NCBI GenBank assembly: GCA_023701245.1 | Contig: JAMPXK010000002.1 | Location: 1 to 40,959, forward strand | DNA: 40,959 nt | Reading direction: 5' to 3' | Source: Elusimicrobiales bacterium | GTDB lineage: Bacteria > Elusimicrobiota > Elusimicrobia > Elusimicrobiales > UBA9959 | In this document: positions 28,499 through 36,143 of the stretch, piece by piece | Layout: every line of letters begins with the position of its first letter | Position numbering within the stretch: the first letter of the stretch is position 1 | Notes under the pieces: model-generated | Told to the model about the DNA's origin: nothing | The model's input: only the letters and a program-made list of their open reading frames with translations | The model's database searches: none | Made by a program: the position numbers and the translations under genes

Positions 28499-28595
28499 AA
28501 CCCCTCCCGCCAGCTCCCGTGCTCCAATAGCATAGCAGGCGTCCCCGACAGCGTAGTGTCGGGGAGAGGGGCGTAAATTTCCTAGAATATACCTG

Positions 28596-29438
28596 ATGCC
28601 TCTCCACCGTACCGCAGCACTGCTGGCCCTGGCCGCGTTCTTTGCGCTGGCCGGCGCGGCCGCCGCCCGCCTGCGCGGCGACGAGCGCAACGTCTTTACC
28701 TCCTATTACACCCCGGAATACCTGGCCTTCAAGTCGCGCATCGCGGCGGAGTTCTCTAAAGCCGCCCCCGGCCGCTTCAGCGAATTCCTCCGGCGCGGCC
28801 GGCCCGAAAAGCGCGGCCCGGAGCAGAAAGTGCTGGCGCTCACCTTCGACGCCTGCGGCGGCCGCCACAGCGGCTACGATAAGGAACTTATAAATTACCT
28901 GCGCCGCGAGCAGATCCCCGCCACCCTGTTCGTCACCGGCATCTGGATAGAGAAGAACAGGGAAACCTTCGCCGAACTGGCCAAAGACCCCCTGTTCGAA
29001 ATAGAGAACCACGGCCTTATGCACCGGCTCTGCTCTACCGAGGGCCGGACCAAGTACGGCGTGCCCGCCACGCGCGGCCTGGGCGACGTGATAGACGAAA
29101 TGGAGCTGGGCGCGCGCAAGATAGCGGAGCTGACCGGGCGCCGGCCCGTGTTCTTCCGCTCGGCCACCGCCTATACCGACGAACTTTCGCTGAAGGTGGC
29201 CGGCCGCCTGGGGATGGAGGTGGTCAGCTACGACGTGCTCTCCGGAGACGCCATGCACCAGGGCGCTAAAAAGATGAGCCGCAATATCCTGGCCGGGGCG
29301 CGTCACGGCGCCGTGGTGATAATGCATTTCAACCATCCGGAATGGCCCGGCCTGGCGGCCCTGGAGCTGGCCGTGCCCGAACTGCGAAAACGCGGCTACA
29401 GCTTCGGCAAGCTGGAAGATTTTTCCGTAAAGCCCTAG
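28596..29438 (+). CDS. Secreted polysaccharide deacetylase (NodB-like)
   Basis: The 280-residue protein has an N-terminal signal sequence or anchor (MPLHRTAALLALAAFFALAG). It contains a NodB domain from about residue 78: motif 1 is LTFDACGG with D85, motif 2 is ENHGLMHR with H139 and H143, and the later strands include RRPVFFRSATAY and GAVVIMHFNHP. It should remove acetyl groups from a cell-wall or exopolysaccharide sugar. The second aspartate of the usual TFDDG motif is alanine (TFDAC), a variant known in part of the family, so metal binding may differ. TAGAAT at 28583-28588 leaves 7 bases to the ATG, so the mRNA is likely leaderless. It stands alone. Confidence 0.88.
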   Translation: MPLHRTAALLALAAFFALAGAAAARLRGDERNVFTSYYTPEYLAFKSRIAAEFSKAAPGRFSEFLRRGRPEKRGPEQKVLALTFDACGGRHSGYDKELINYLRREQIPATLFVTGIWIEKNRETFAELAKDPLFEIENHGLMHRLCSTEGRTKYGVPATRGLGDVIDEMELGARKIAELTGRRPVFFRSATAYTDELSLKVAGRLGMEVVSYDVLSGDAMHQGAKKMSRNILAGARHGAVVIMHFNHPEWPGLAALELAVPELRKRGYSFGKLEDFSVKP

Positions 29439-29462
29439 TCTCCGACGTAAAAAGGCTCAAGA

Positions 29463-29595
29463 AAAGTATTTTATGCCACACATAAACCGCATTGCGGTTT
29501 TGCGCGGCCCCGCCTCGGCGTTTTCGCTTGCGCAGGAAAACGCCTCCGGCCTTGCGGCCAAATTCGGGGCATAATTATGCCCTGAAAAATACTTT
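29463..29595. repeat. Hairpin-rich element with terminal inverted repeats (MITE-like)
   Basis: AAAGTATTTT (29463-29472) is mirrored by AAAATACTTT (29586-29595). Between them lie AACCGC/GCGGTT, a 9-base stem GGCGTTTTC/GAAAACGCC, GGCC/GGCC, and a perfect 16-base palindrome at 29567-29582 (GGGCATAATTATGCCC). It carries no gene. It may be a small non-autonomous mobile element or a complex terminator after the deacetylase gene. Confidence 0.5.
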
Positions 29596-29606
29596 GGCCT
29601 CACCCC

Positions 29607-29635
29607 TTGACAAGTCAAGGTTCGTCTGTTATACT
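29607..29635 (+). promoter_or_regulatory. Consensus sigma-70 promoter
   Basis: TTGACA (29607-29612) and TATACT (29630-29635) are exactly 17 bases apart. No protein gene starts within 600 bases, so the likely product is an RNA. Confidence 0.75.
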
Positions 29636-29641
29636 TCAAGT

Positions 29642-30004
29642 GTAGTCCTGATCTTTGAAGTGAGCCTGCGGCGCGGTTGGCAGTGCGGTTCGGGGTTCGG
29701 CCCCGGTCAGGCTCGGTTTCTCCCAGGGTTTTAGCGGCCCGCTTTGGTCCGGTGTCTTGCGGCGTCGGAGGGTTTCTCGGTCGCGGTGCCCGCCCCCCTG
29801 GAGTTTCCCGGTACGTCTCCCGCCCTTAGGGCGGCGCGGTTGCCGGGGTCCCGGTTCGGTTGGCCCGCCCTTCGCGGCGGTCTCCCAGCTCCCGGTGGCG
29901 ATCCGCCCCTGAGCCCCTCGGCTTCCAGGGTTCCCGGACAGGCCCTAACGCGGTGTTTTTGCGGTCGCGGTACAAACTAAAGTAACGGCCCCTGGGCCGA
30001 TGAT
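29642..30004 (+). ncRNA. Candidate non-coding RNA, A-poor segment
   Basis: Downstream of a consensus promoter lie about 360 bases with no credible ORF and very few A residues on the plus strand (3, 3, 1 and 6 in successive 60-base lines from 29701 to 29940). Local stems include GAGCCTG with CAGGCTC enclosing CGGGG/CCCCG (about 29652-29714) and CCGCCC/GGGCGG near 29820. Signatures of RNase P RNA, tmRNA and SRP RNA were looked for on both strands and not found. The A-rich loops would be on the minus strand, so the direction of any RNA is uncertain. Confidence 0.35.
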
Positions 30005-30030
30005 AGAGCCCCCTCACTGTAGGGGGCTCT
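30005..30030. repeat. Perfect 10-base inverted repeat
   Basis: AGAGCCCCCT (30005-30014) pairs with AGGGGGCTCT (30021-30030) around CACTGT. No T-run follows, so it is a weak terminator at best. Its right arm is the beginning of the first 52-base tandem repeat. Confidence 0.7.
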
Positions 30031-30190
30031 CTCAATTTATGTCCTTATCTTAGCTCGCTACCGCTCGCTGGCAGGGGGCTCTCTCAATTTACGTCCTTAT
30101 CTTAGCTCGCTACCGCTCGCTGGCAGGGGGCTCTCTCAATTTATGTCCTTATCTTAGCTCGCTGCCGCTCGCTGGCAGGGGGCTCTCTCA
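30022..30190. repeat. 52-base tandem repeat, 3 full copies plus partial
   Basis: Copies begin at 30022, 30074 and 30126, and a fourth, partial copy begins at 30178. Each starts GGGGGCTCTCTCAATTTA and contains CTTATCTTAGCTCGCT. Copies differ only at two sites (ATG/ACG and CTACC/CTGCC). There are no unique spacers, so this is not a CRISPR array. Confidence 0.93.
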
Positions 30191-30245
30191 TTGTGTGCGC
30201 AGATTTTGTAAAATATAGAGGCAGTTTAAATATCGGGGGAAAACA

Positions 30246-30839
30246 ATGATAAAGATATTCTTCAGCCTTATTCTGATAACCGCCGGCCAGGCTTATGCCT
30301 TCGACCTGCCTCAGATGGACGCCGCCGCGGTCAGGACCGTGGAATTCGCCGCCCCTGCGCCGGAGGCCAAGGGCCTGGGCCAGAACGTCTGGCTGAGCGT
30401 CACCAATAACGCCTCTTTCCGCGAGGCCCGTGCCAGCGACTGGAACAACCGCATAGAGGCCGAGGTGCGCGGCAACTTCCCGGACCGCTTTGACGTTAAC
30501 TTGCGCGCCGACTACGCCAATACCTGGGGCACTATCAGCAAGTCGGGTTCCTCGTATAACTTCTTCGGCTCCGGCATGAACCTCTACATGAGCGGTTCCA
30601 ACGGCCATTACTTCGTCAACGGCAGCTTCTTTGAGAACGGCAAGAACTACACCGTCAGCGTCAATATCAGCGGCGCGGACGCCTTCAGCGGCAACGCCTA
30701 CGGCAGCGGGCTGAACCTTTTCATTTCCCGCGGCAGCATCAATGGCTGGTTCGAAGCGGAACGCCTGCCCAAGAAGGCCGTGGCCGCGGTAACCGCCTTC
30801 ATCCTGGCCCTGCAGCTGCAGGACGCGCCGGCGAAATAA
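30246..30839 (+). CDS. Uncharacterised secreted protein
   Basis: I do not recognise the 197-residue product. It has a clear signal peptide (MIKIFFSLILITAGQAYA|FD) and no cysteines. The middle is rich in Asn, Gly, Ser and aromatic residues in an alternating pattern (SSYNFFGSGMNLYMSGSNGH, SGLNLFISRGSINGWFE), which suggests beta strands, perhaps a short beta-sheet surface protein. The C terminus is a hydrophobic helix, KKAVAAVTAFILALQL. A GGGG site precedes the ATG, TAAAAT at 30209 may be the -10 box, and a strong terminator follows. The promoter region directly abuts the 52-base repeats. Confidence 0.75.
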   Translation: MIKIFFSLILITAGQAYAFDLPQMDAAAVRTVEFAAPAPEAKGLGQNVWLSVTNNASFREARASDWNNRIEAEVRGNFPDRFDVNLRADYANTWGTISKSGSSYNFFGSGMNLYMSGSNGHYFVNGSFFENGKNYTVSVNISGADAFSGNAYGSGLNLFISRGSINGWFEAERLPKKAVAAVTAFILALQLQDAPAK

Positions 30840-30860
30840 CCAGCGCCTGGCCGCAAAAAA

Positions 30861-30898
30861 ACCGGGGCCCCTTAAAGGCCCCGGTTCTTTTTTTTTTG
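30861..30898. terminator. Rho-independent terminator
   Basis: ACCGGGGCC (30861-30869) pairs with GGCCCCGGT (30877-30885), followed by TCTTTTTTTTT. A-rich sequence on the other side lets it also serve mscL on the minus strand. Confidence 0.93.
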
Positions 30899-30907
30899 CG
30901 GCTCCGC

Positions 30908-31351
30908 TTATTTAAGGTCGGAGGCGCAGTGGGCGCATTTTACGGCTTTGAGCGGGATCACCGACAGGCACAGCGGGCATTCCTTGGTGTTGGGCGTGGC
31001 CGCCGGGGGCGGCGCGTCGAAACGCGCCTTAAGCCGGTTAAGCTGGCTGATCATGATGAAGATGGCCCCGGCCACTATCAGGAAGTTGATGACGGTGTTG
31101 AGGAACAGCCCGTAGTTGACGGTGGCGGCCCCGGCCTTCTGCGCTTCGGCCAGGCTGGCGTACGCCGTGCCGGAGAGGTTAATGTAGAGGTTGGAGAAGT
31201 CCACCCCGCCGGTGAGCCGGCCTATGGGCGGCATCAGCACGTCGTTGACGAGCGATGCGACAATCTTGCCGAAAGCCCCGCCTATGATCACGCCCACGGC
31301 CATGTCCACCACGTTGCCCCGCATTATGAAGTCTTTGAAGTCTTTAAGCAT
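30908..31351 (-). CDS. mscL: Large-conductance mechanosensitive channel with C-terminal zinc ribbon
   Basis: The 147-residue inner-membrane protein opens with the MscL amphipathic helix and first transmembrane segment ([20 protein letters not shown], then [22 protein letters not shown]). The second helix is [20 protein letters not shown]. The channel opens under membrane tension to release solutes on osmotic downshock. After a proline-rich linker there is an added CPLC...CAHC zinc ribbon, replacing the usual C-terminal helix bundle; such fusions occur in several bacterial groups. The gene starts 9 bases after the DUF481 gene stop with an AAGGGGG site, so the two form an operon. Confidence 0.95.
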   Translation of the reverse strand: MLKDFKDFIMRGNVVDMAVGVIIGGAFGKIVASLVNDVLMPPIGRLTGGVDFSNLYINLSGTAYASLAEAQKAGAATVNYGLFLNTVINFLIVAGAIFIMISQLNRLKARFDAPPPAATPNTKECPLCLSVIPLKAVKCAHCASDLK

Positions 31352-31360
31352 GGGGCCCCC

Positions 31361-32086
31361 TTAATAGTTCACTATGATGGCCACCGAGTTGATAGTGTCC
31401 GTTTTCCTGAACCCGGCCGACGGGCTGTTGGCGAACTTCCACACGTAGGAGGCCTTGAGCGAGAAGTGGGTGGAGATGGACGTTACTATGGCCGTCTCGG
31501 CGTTCATGCGGTAGCCTTCTGAGTCTTTGAGGTTGCCCAGGTATTCCAGGTCCTGGCTGGCGTTGGCCGAGGCTGACAGCGTGCGGATATACTTGGCGTA
31601 GCCGCGGTACGTGCCGAAGCTCTGGTTCTCGGCGCCGGGCATGCGGTCCTCGAAAATGTAGCCGCCGCCGATTTCGGCGAAGAGGTTGTCGTTGCCCTTT
31701 TCCAGGATGTGGCGCCCGACGCCCAGGCCCAGGTCCCAGCGGTCCTTGAAGCCGGCGAAGCGGTTCTTGTCCCAGCCGGTCTTCTGGAAGGCGTAATTCT
31801 TGCCGGTCAGTTTAAAGCTAACTTTTTCGGAGGCGTTGTACTGCTCCGCGGTGACGGTATTCCTGCTCCTGGTGCCCAGGCCGCCGGCGGTCATCTCCAG
31901 CGCGGTCTTGCCCCAGTCGTAGTTGAAGAGGTTCTTGGCCGCCGTTGTGGCGGTCTTGGAGTTGCCGGACGTCTGCACGTAGCTGAGCTCGGCGGTGTCC
32001 TTCCATTTTTTTGGCGCGGCGGCTTCCTGCGCCAGGGCCGGCGCGGCCAGACCCAGTACAACGGCTGCGGTAATAAATATTCTCAT
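31361..32086 (-). CDS. DUF481 outer-membrane protein (YdiY-like)
   Basis: The 241-residue protein has a signal peptide (MRIFITAAVVLGLAAPALA|QEA). It then shows DUF481 beta-barrel features: WKDTAELSYVQTSGNSKTAT, GRHILEKGNDNLFAEIGGGY and a C-terminal strand, TINSVAIIVNY, with a terminal aromatic residue. E. coli YdiY is described as an acid- or salt-responsive outer-membrane protein of unknown mechanism. Co-transcription with mscL suggests an envelope or osmotic-stress unit. A GGGAGG-like site precedes the ATG at 32086. Confidence 0.88.
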   Translation of the reverse strand: MRIFITAAVVLGLAAPALAQEAAAPKKWKDTAELSYVQTSGNSKTATTAAKNLFNYDWGKTALEMTAGGLGTRSRNTVTAEQYNASEKVSFKLTGKNYAFQKTGWDKNRFAGFKDRWDLGLGVGRHILEKGNDNLFAEIGGGYIFEDRMPGAENQSFGTYRGYAKYIRTLSASANASQDLEYLGNLKDSEGYRMNAETAIVTSISTHFSLKASYVWKFANSPSAGFRKTDTINSVAIIVNY

Positions 32087-32231
32087 GATCCTCCCTGTCG
32101 CTCCGGAAATTCTTCCCTCACTTGTAATTATATAAAACCCGGATGGCCCAGAAAGCGCTGGGTCTTTTAACCGGGGCCCGTTGCCTTTATGGCCCTATGG
32201 CCGGCGCCCCCGGAGTTATTAAAATACAGGT

Positions 32232-33314
32232 ATGCTGAAAACCCGAGCCCTGTTGACTCTTCTGCCGCTGCTGCTGCCTTCCGTGCTGACGGCCTACAAT
32301 ACCCGGGAGCATAAAGAATTCGCCGCCGCAGCAGCGCTGGCCGCCTGCCCGGCCGATACCCCTCTCTGCGCCGAACTGAACGCCAACCTGCCTTTTTTCC
32401 TCTACGGCTCCATCCACGAGGACGAGGCCGTTAAGGGCCACAAGGCGGTCTTCAACGGCGTGGAGTTCCGCGAAGAAGAGCCGGAGCGCTACGGCCCCTG
32501 CAGCGAGTACGTGGTGGCGGGCAAGAAGCACATGTACTGCAACCATTACTTTTTTCTCGACAGCTTCCTGGCCGGCAAGGAAGAGGGCAGCTGCGGCGGC
32601 AACATGCTGGGCGCCACCGACCCGGATTGCGGCCCCGGCGGCTTCCGGTGGGAGAGCGCCCGCCAGCGCGGCCTGCGCCTGTGGGCGGAAAAAGTGATGC
32701 CCCATTATAATTCCGGCAAGCCGGAAGGCAAAGCCCGGGCCTATTACTGGCTGGGCCGCGTGGCCCATTTGCTGGCGGATGTGGCCGTGCCCGCGCACGA
32801 TATCCCCCACAAGATGGGCCACGTAGAGTTCGAACACCGCTGCTTCGAGTACGAGGCCTCCCGCATGGAGGCCGGCCCGCTGCCGGCTTTGCCGCGGGAC
32901 GAAAACATCAGCTCCCTTTATGTGGAACTGGCCCGCAACACCCTCTCCGTGCACGACGCCGTGCGCGCCGAAGAATGCCGCTTCTCCCCGCTGCTTAAGG
33001 GCTGCGAGCGGCTGCGCGCCACTCCCACCCTGCCGCTGGAGTCGGGCAGCTTGATCCGCGACTCCCTGCTTACCGACGCTATCATGAAGTCTAAATCTTC
33101 CGCCCTCAATAAGCCGGAGATAATCGCCGAACGCCAGCTGGCGCGCCGCCAGCTTGAACTTATAAGGCCGCTGACCGTCGCCTATACCGCCCGCCTGCTG
33201 GAACTGTTCGGCGCCCAGGCTGGACTCGCGGTCAAAGATCTGGAAGTCCCCGCTGAAGCGCCCGCCTGCGCCTTCGAAGGCCGCGTTGTGCGCTTTGACG
33301 GCGCACCGCGCTGA
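32232..33314 (+). CDS. Secreted zinc-dependent phospholipase C / nuclease-like protein
   Basis: The 360-residue protein has a signal peptide (MLKTRALLTLLPLLLPSVLT|AYN). It resembles the zinc-dependent phospholipase C/P1 nuclease superfamily, with an early histidine near the mature N terminus (NTREHKEFA), IHEDEAVKGHK, and the core YYWLGRVAHLLADVAVPAHD followed by HKMGHVEFEH. These supply the His/Asp/Glu ligands expected for a trinuclear zinc site. Six or so cysteines (CSEY, MYCNH, SCGG, DCGP) suggest disulfides. It would cleave phospholipids or another phosphodiester outside the cell. TAAAAT at 32220-32225 lies 6 bases before the ATG, so the mRNA is probably leaderless. It is not close to the Pho island. 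Confidence 0.65.
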   Translation: MLKTRALLTLLPLLLPSVLTAYNTREHKEFAAAAALAACPADTPLCAELNANLPFFLYGSIHEDEAVKGHKAVFNGVEFREEEPERYGPCSEYVVAGKKHMYCNHYFFLDSFLAGKEEGSCGGNMLGATDPDCGPGGFRWESARQRGLRLWAEKVMPHYNSGKPEGKARAYYWLGRVAHLLADVAVPAHDIPHKMGHVEFEHRCFEYEASRMEAGPLPALPRDENISSLYVELARNTLSVHDAVRAEECRFSPLLKGCERLRATPTLPLESGSLIRDSLLTDAIMKSKSSALNKPEIIAERQLARRQLELIRPLTVAYTARLLELFGAQAGLAVKDLEVPAEAPACAFEGRVVRFDGAPR

Positions 33315-33358
33315 ACAGGCGCCGCCCCTCCCGCGGCATTTTAAGTGAATACTCTCCA

Positions 33359-33387
33359 TTGACAGACGGCGGAACGTGCCTTATACT
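33359..33387 (+). promoter_or_regulatory. Consensus sigma-70 promoter
   Basis: TTGACA (33359-33364) and TATACT (33382-33387) with a 17-base spacer precede the next gene; the predicted start is near 33394. Confidence 0.8.
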
Positions 33388-33427
33388 ATTGAGGTCGTTG
33401 CGCAAATCCGTTCTCTGGGGGATGAAA

Positions 33428-34441
33428 ATGCCCGCTAAAATCCAGTTCAACAGTTTCCTGGCCGCGCTGCTGGCGGTCTGTTTAGTCGCCTCCGCGCAGG
33501 CTTTCGAACCTTCGCAGGGCCGCGCCTCCGGGCGCGGTACCGTAAAGGCCAAGGCCCGGTCTACCGGCCTGGCCAATACCGCCGCCCCGGCCCAGCAGGA
33601 GGCCGCGGAGATGGACGAGGACGAGGGTGAAGAATTGACCGAGACCGGCGAAGAGCAGGCGCAGGAAGCCCCCGCCGCGCCTACCGGCGGCAGCGGTTTC
33701 CAGGGCGCTGCCGGCCCCAAACCAGTGCTGGGCCAGGGTTCGGGCAACGTTAAAGGCGGCGGCGGTTCCGGGCTCGGGGCGGGCGAGAGCCAGCCCAAGG
33801 CCCAGGGCAAGACCGGCCCTATAGGCAACTACGCCGCCCTTATGAACCGCCCGCCCTACGTGGGTTCGGCGGAAATGCCCTGCCGCTGGGGCCCGCCGCA
33901 GGGCCGCTGCACGCACGAAGGCAAACCGCTGGCCCCGCCGCCCACCCCCGACGGCTTCGAGGTGCTCAACATAAACAGGGTGCCGCTGTATCCGGGCACC
34001 AATCACCACGCCTTCCCGCTGCGCGGGCATAAGCTCGCCCTTAAGTTCAAGGCCGTGCCCAGCCCCAAGCGCTTCCGGGTGCATTTCGACAGCCCCAACG
34101 GCTTTGTGGCGCGCTCGGCCATGGATATGTGGGTGGCCATCTCCGACCGCCCAGGGGATTATGACGTTCCCAAGGAGTGCATAGTGCTGCCCGACATGCT
34201 CAGCAACGGCTGGGCCGGCGGCGCCGCGCATTCCGTGGCGCAGATAGAGGTGTCCATAGGCCCCACCACCGAGCGCGGCGTCTGCGCGCTGAAGGCGGAC
34301 GGCAGCCATTATTACGTTAACGTGGCGGGGGACTGCTCGCGCTATTGGAGCAGCGCCACGGAATATAATAACGCCGTGGCCGCCGGCTGCGTGACCGACC
34401 TCATCAACATCAACGGCTGGATGACCTACCTGGCGCCCTAA
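33428..34441 (+). CDS. Uncharacterised secreted protein with low-complexity linker
   Basis: I do not recognise the family. The 337-residue product has a signal peptide (FNSFLAALLAVCLVASAQA|FE) and an acidic Glu/Asp-rich stretch (EMDEDEGEELTETGEEQAQE). A Gly-rich linker to about residue 130 follows, then a folded C-terminal domain of about 200 residues with six cysteines (MPCRWG, GRCTHE, KECIVL, GVCALK, GDCSRY, AGCVTD), probably disulfide-bonded. Start 33428 is chosen because GGGGG lies 6 bases upstream; ATG 33422 would touch that site. It has a consensus promoter and a strong terminator, so it forms a single-gene unit. The domain might bind a surface ligand, but nothing shows which. Confidence 0.8.
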   Translation: MPAKIQFNSFLAALLAVCLVASAQAFEPSQGRASGRGTVKAKARSTGLANTAAPAQQEAAEMDEDEGEELTETGEEQAQEAPAAPTGGSGFQGAAGPKPVLGQGSGNVKGGGGSGLGAGESQPKAQGKTGPIGNYAALMNRPPYVGSAEMPCRWGPPQGRCTHEGKPLAPPPTPDGFEVLNINRVPLYPGTNHHAFPLRGHKLALKFKAVPSPKRFRVHFDSPNGFVARSAMDMWVAISDRPGDYDVPKECIVLPDMLSNGWAGGAAHSVAQIEVSIGPTTERGVCALKADGSHYYVNVAGDCSRYWSSATEYNNAVAAGCVTDLININGWMTYLAP

Positions 34442-34461
34442 GCCGCGCCGGCGCAAAAAAA

Positions 34462-34490
34462 AGAGCCCCCGTAAGGGGGTTCTTTTTTTA
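34462..34490 (+). terminator. Rho-independent terminator
   Basis: AGAGCCCCC pairs with GGGGGTTCT around GTAA, followed by seven T. Confidence 0.92.
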
Positions 34491-34543
34491 TCCCGACACC
34501 AGGTTGTCGGGGTAGTCTGCTAGGCTATTGGGTAAGGAGGCGG

Positions 34544-34891
34544 TTATTTTCTGCGGCCGGGGTAAGGGCGCAGGGCTTCCCGGAGTATCATGTAGGTCTT
34601 TTTCTGCTGCTCCTGCGGGCGGTCCTTTATAATGGCGAGTATGCGCGTTTCCCAGGAGGAGGGGGTCTGGTCCGGGGCCTTTTCGCTCAGCAGGTCGGCG
34701 ATCTTCACCTTTAGTGCAGCGGCCAGTTTTTGCAGCGTAAGCAGGCTTATCTTCTTGGTGCCGCGCTCTATCTGGCCTATGTAGCTGGGGTGCAGGCCGG
34801 CGCGCTCGCCCAGTTCTTCCTGGGACCAGGTCTGTTTCTTGCGGAAAGCCCGCACGGCGGCGCCCAACGCCGAATAAATATCGGTCTTCAT
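34544..34891 (-). CDS. XRE-family HTH transcriptional regulator
   Basis: The 115-residue protein has a Cro/C1-type helix-turn-helix at residues about 8-65: LGAAVRAFRKKQTWSQEELG, then ERAGLHPSYIGQIERGTKKI and LLTLQKLAAALKVKIADLLS. The C-terminal 45 residues are basic and helical (DRPQEQQKKTYMILREAL) and may serve dimerisation. It probably acts as a repressor or small regulator in the cytoplasm. It is divergent from the receiver-domain gene at 35016, with 124 bases between the starts, so it could control that promoter or its own. No operator can be identified with confidence. Confidence 0.9.
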   Translation of the reverse strand: MKTDIYSALGAAVRAFRKKQTWSQEELGERAGLHPSYIGQIERGTKKISLLTLQKLAAALKVKIADLLSEKAPDQTPSSWETRILAIIKDRPQEQQKKTYMILREALRPYPGRRK

Positions 34892-34971
34892 CGTGATGCC
34901 TTATATTCTCGCAATCAACCGCGGCCGCTTTCTAGAGCCTTAAGGGTTTTATTATATTAAACCTTATGGTA

Positions 34972-35000
34972 TTGACAAGAAAAGCCGTATTTAATAGATT
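34972..35000 (+). promoter_or_regulatory. Sigma-70-like promoter of the receiver gene
   Basis: TTGACA (34972-34977) and TAGATT (34995-35000) are 17 bases apart, upstream of the ATG at 35016. The surrounding DNA is AT-rich compared with the rest of the window. Confidence 0.6.
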
Positions 35001-35015
35001 GAAAGCGGGGGGCGT

Positions 35016-35378
35016 ATGGCTGAAAAACGAATATTGATAGTGGACGACGAAGTCGTCTGGCGCAAGCTGCTCTGCAGGCTGTTCCAGGGGCAGGGTTATG
35101 CCGTGCTGCAGGCGGCCTCCTGCAGAACGGCGCTGGAAAAGCTCAGGTCCGCCCGGGTGGATTGCGCTATAGTGGATTACAACCTGCCGGACGGGACCGG
35201 GGCCGTTGTCTGCGCGGCCATCCGCGAAATGGACGGCGGGCTGAAGACCCCGGTAATAATGTTCACGGCGGACCGCGCGGCGGCCGAATACATGTTCGGT
35301 CCGCACCGGGCCGATATGCTGGTCTTCAAGGACAGGCCGGTATTGGCGCTGCCTGGTCTGATGGCCAGCCTTTTTTGA
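35016..35378 (+). CDS. Single-domain response regulator (CheY-like)
   Basis: The 120-residue protein is a stand-alone receiver domain. The acidic pair is D10-D11 in LIVDDE, the phosphoacceptor is D54 in AIVDYNLPDG, the switch threonine is T84 in MFTAD, and the conserved lysine is K105 in VFKD. It has no output domain and would act by protein contact after phosphorylation by a kinase that is not encoded here. A GGGGGG run serves as ribosome site. Its neighbours are an XRE regulator (divergent) and a membrane protein gene (convergent, 3 bases away), neither a known partner. Confidence 0.9.
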   Translation: MAEKRILIVDDEVVWRKLLCRLFQGQGYAVLQAASCRTALEKLRSARVDCAIVDYNLPDGTGAVVCAAIREMDGGLKTPVIMFTADRAAAEYMFGPHRADMLVFKDRPVLALPGLMASLF

Positions 35379-35381
35379 CGT

Positions 35382-36143
35382 TCAGGGGCGTGAGTACCGC
35401 CGCTCCAGGTCGGCGGCAAGGTCGGAAACTATTCCCGCACGGGAACTTTTCGCCGCCGCTATAAGCTGCAGCGCCTGGGCGGCATTGCCGGGGGTGCCGG
35501 CCTGCAGTATCCTTTCGGCGCGCTTAAGCGCCATTATCGCGGGGTAGGAAAGGGTGAGTTCCACACCGGCGCTTACGTGGGCGTCCGGCTCGGTCTTCGC
35601 CTGCCTGGAACAGTCCTCCAGGCTGAGGCACGGCGGCGCTGACGCCACCTCCCGCAGGAAGGCCCAATCCTCGTCGGTCTTCAGGTTCCGGCCCAGCAGG
35701 TAGACTACGGTACCCTGCTCATTGCGCCTTTCGTCCGGCAACTGCCGGAATTTGTTCCGGAACAGGCGTTTGGTCTGGGGGGATAGGTCGTTGAAAGCGG
35801 TGTCCAGCCGCGGGTCATTGTCGTTGCGGGAGAGGAGGATCTCCTCCAGGAGGGCCAGCTTTTGGGCCGGGGTGTCCGCGGCGTAGTTGGCGGAAGGCGC
35901 GGTCTGTTGCGCTGCGCGGCCGCCGGCGGCTTGCCAGGGCTCTTCGGTGGCCTTGCCTGCCTGGGAGGAAGCCTGCTGACCTGATGGTTCCTCCCAGGGG
36001 AGTGCCGTCTGCCGGGTCTCATGCCGCGCCGCTATTGGCGCAAGCGGTTCTGAAAGGCCGTTCTCCGGCCTGGTCCTGGTTGCGCGCCAAAAGAATAGAC
36101 CTGCCGCCGCGAGGACGAGGATAAGGAATACCGCTTTGCTCAT
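35382..36143 (-). CDS. Uncharacterised membrane-anchored protein
   Basis: The family is not recognised. The 253-residue product has one N-terminal transmembrane helix (AVFLILVLAAAGLFFW) followed by a Gln/Ala/Pro-rich, likely disordered region to about residue 90 and a helical C-terminal domain. That domain contains LLEEILLSRNDNDPRLDTAF, DLSPQTKRLFRNKFRQLPDE and a cysteine pair in PPCLSLEDCSR. The helical repeats resemble HEAT- or TPR-like packing, but this is an impression only. It starts inside the stop of the HExxH protein gene (ATGA overlap of 4 bases), so the two are translationally coupled and probably act together at the inner membrane. Confidence 0.75.
   Translation of the reverse strand: MSKAVFLILVLAAAGLFFWRATRTRPENGLSEPLAPIAARHETRQTALPWEEPSGQQASSQAGKATEEPWQAAGGRAAQQTAPSANYAADTPAQKLALLEEILLSRNDNDPRLDTAFNDLSPQTKRLFRNKFRQLPDERRNEQGTVVYLLGRNLKTDEDWAFLREVASAPPCLSLEDCSRQAKTEPDAHVSAGVELTLSYPAIMALKRAERILQAGTPGNAAQALQLIAAAKSSRAGIVSDLAADLERRYSRP

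Noticed and set aside
29826-30035. 69-codon Arg-rich open frame on the minus strand
   Set aside because: It has no ribosome site and arises from the T-poor composition of that strand; no recognisable features.
30022-30190. CRISPR-like array
   Set aside because: Units are directly adjacent with no unique spacers, and no cas genes are present.
33359-33427. Upstream TTG start for the secreted protein at 33428
   Set aside because: The TTG is the -35 box TTGACA of its promoter.
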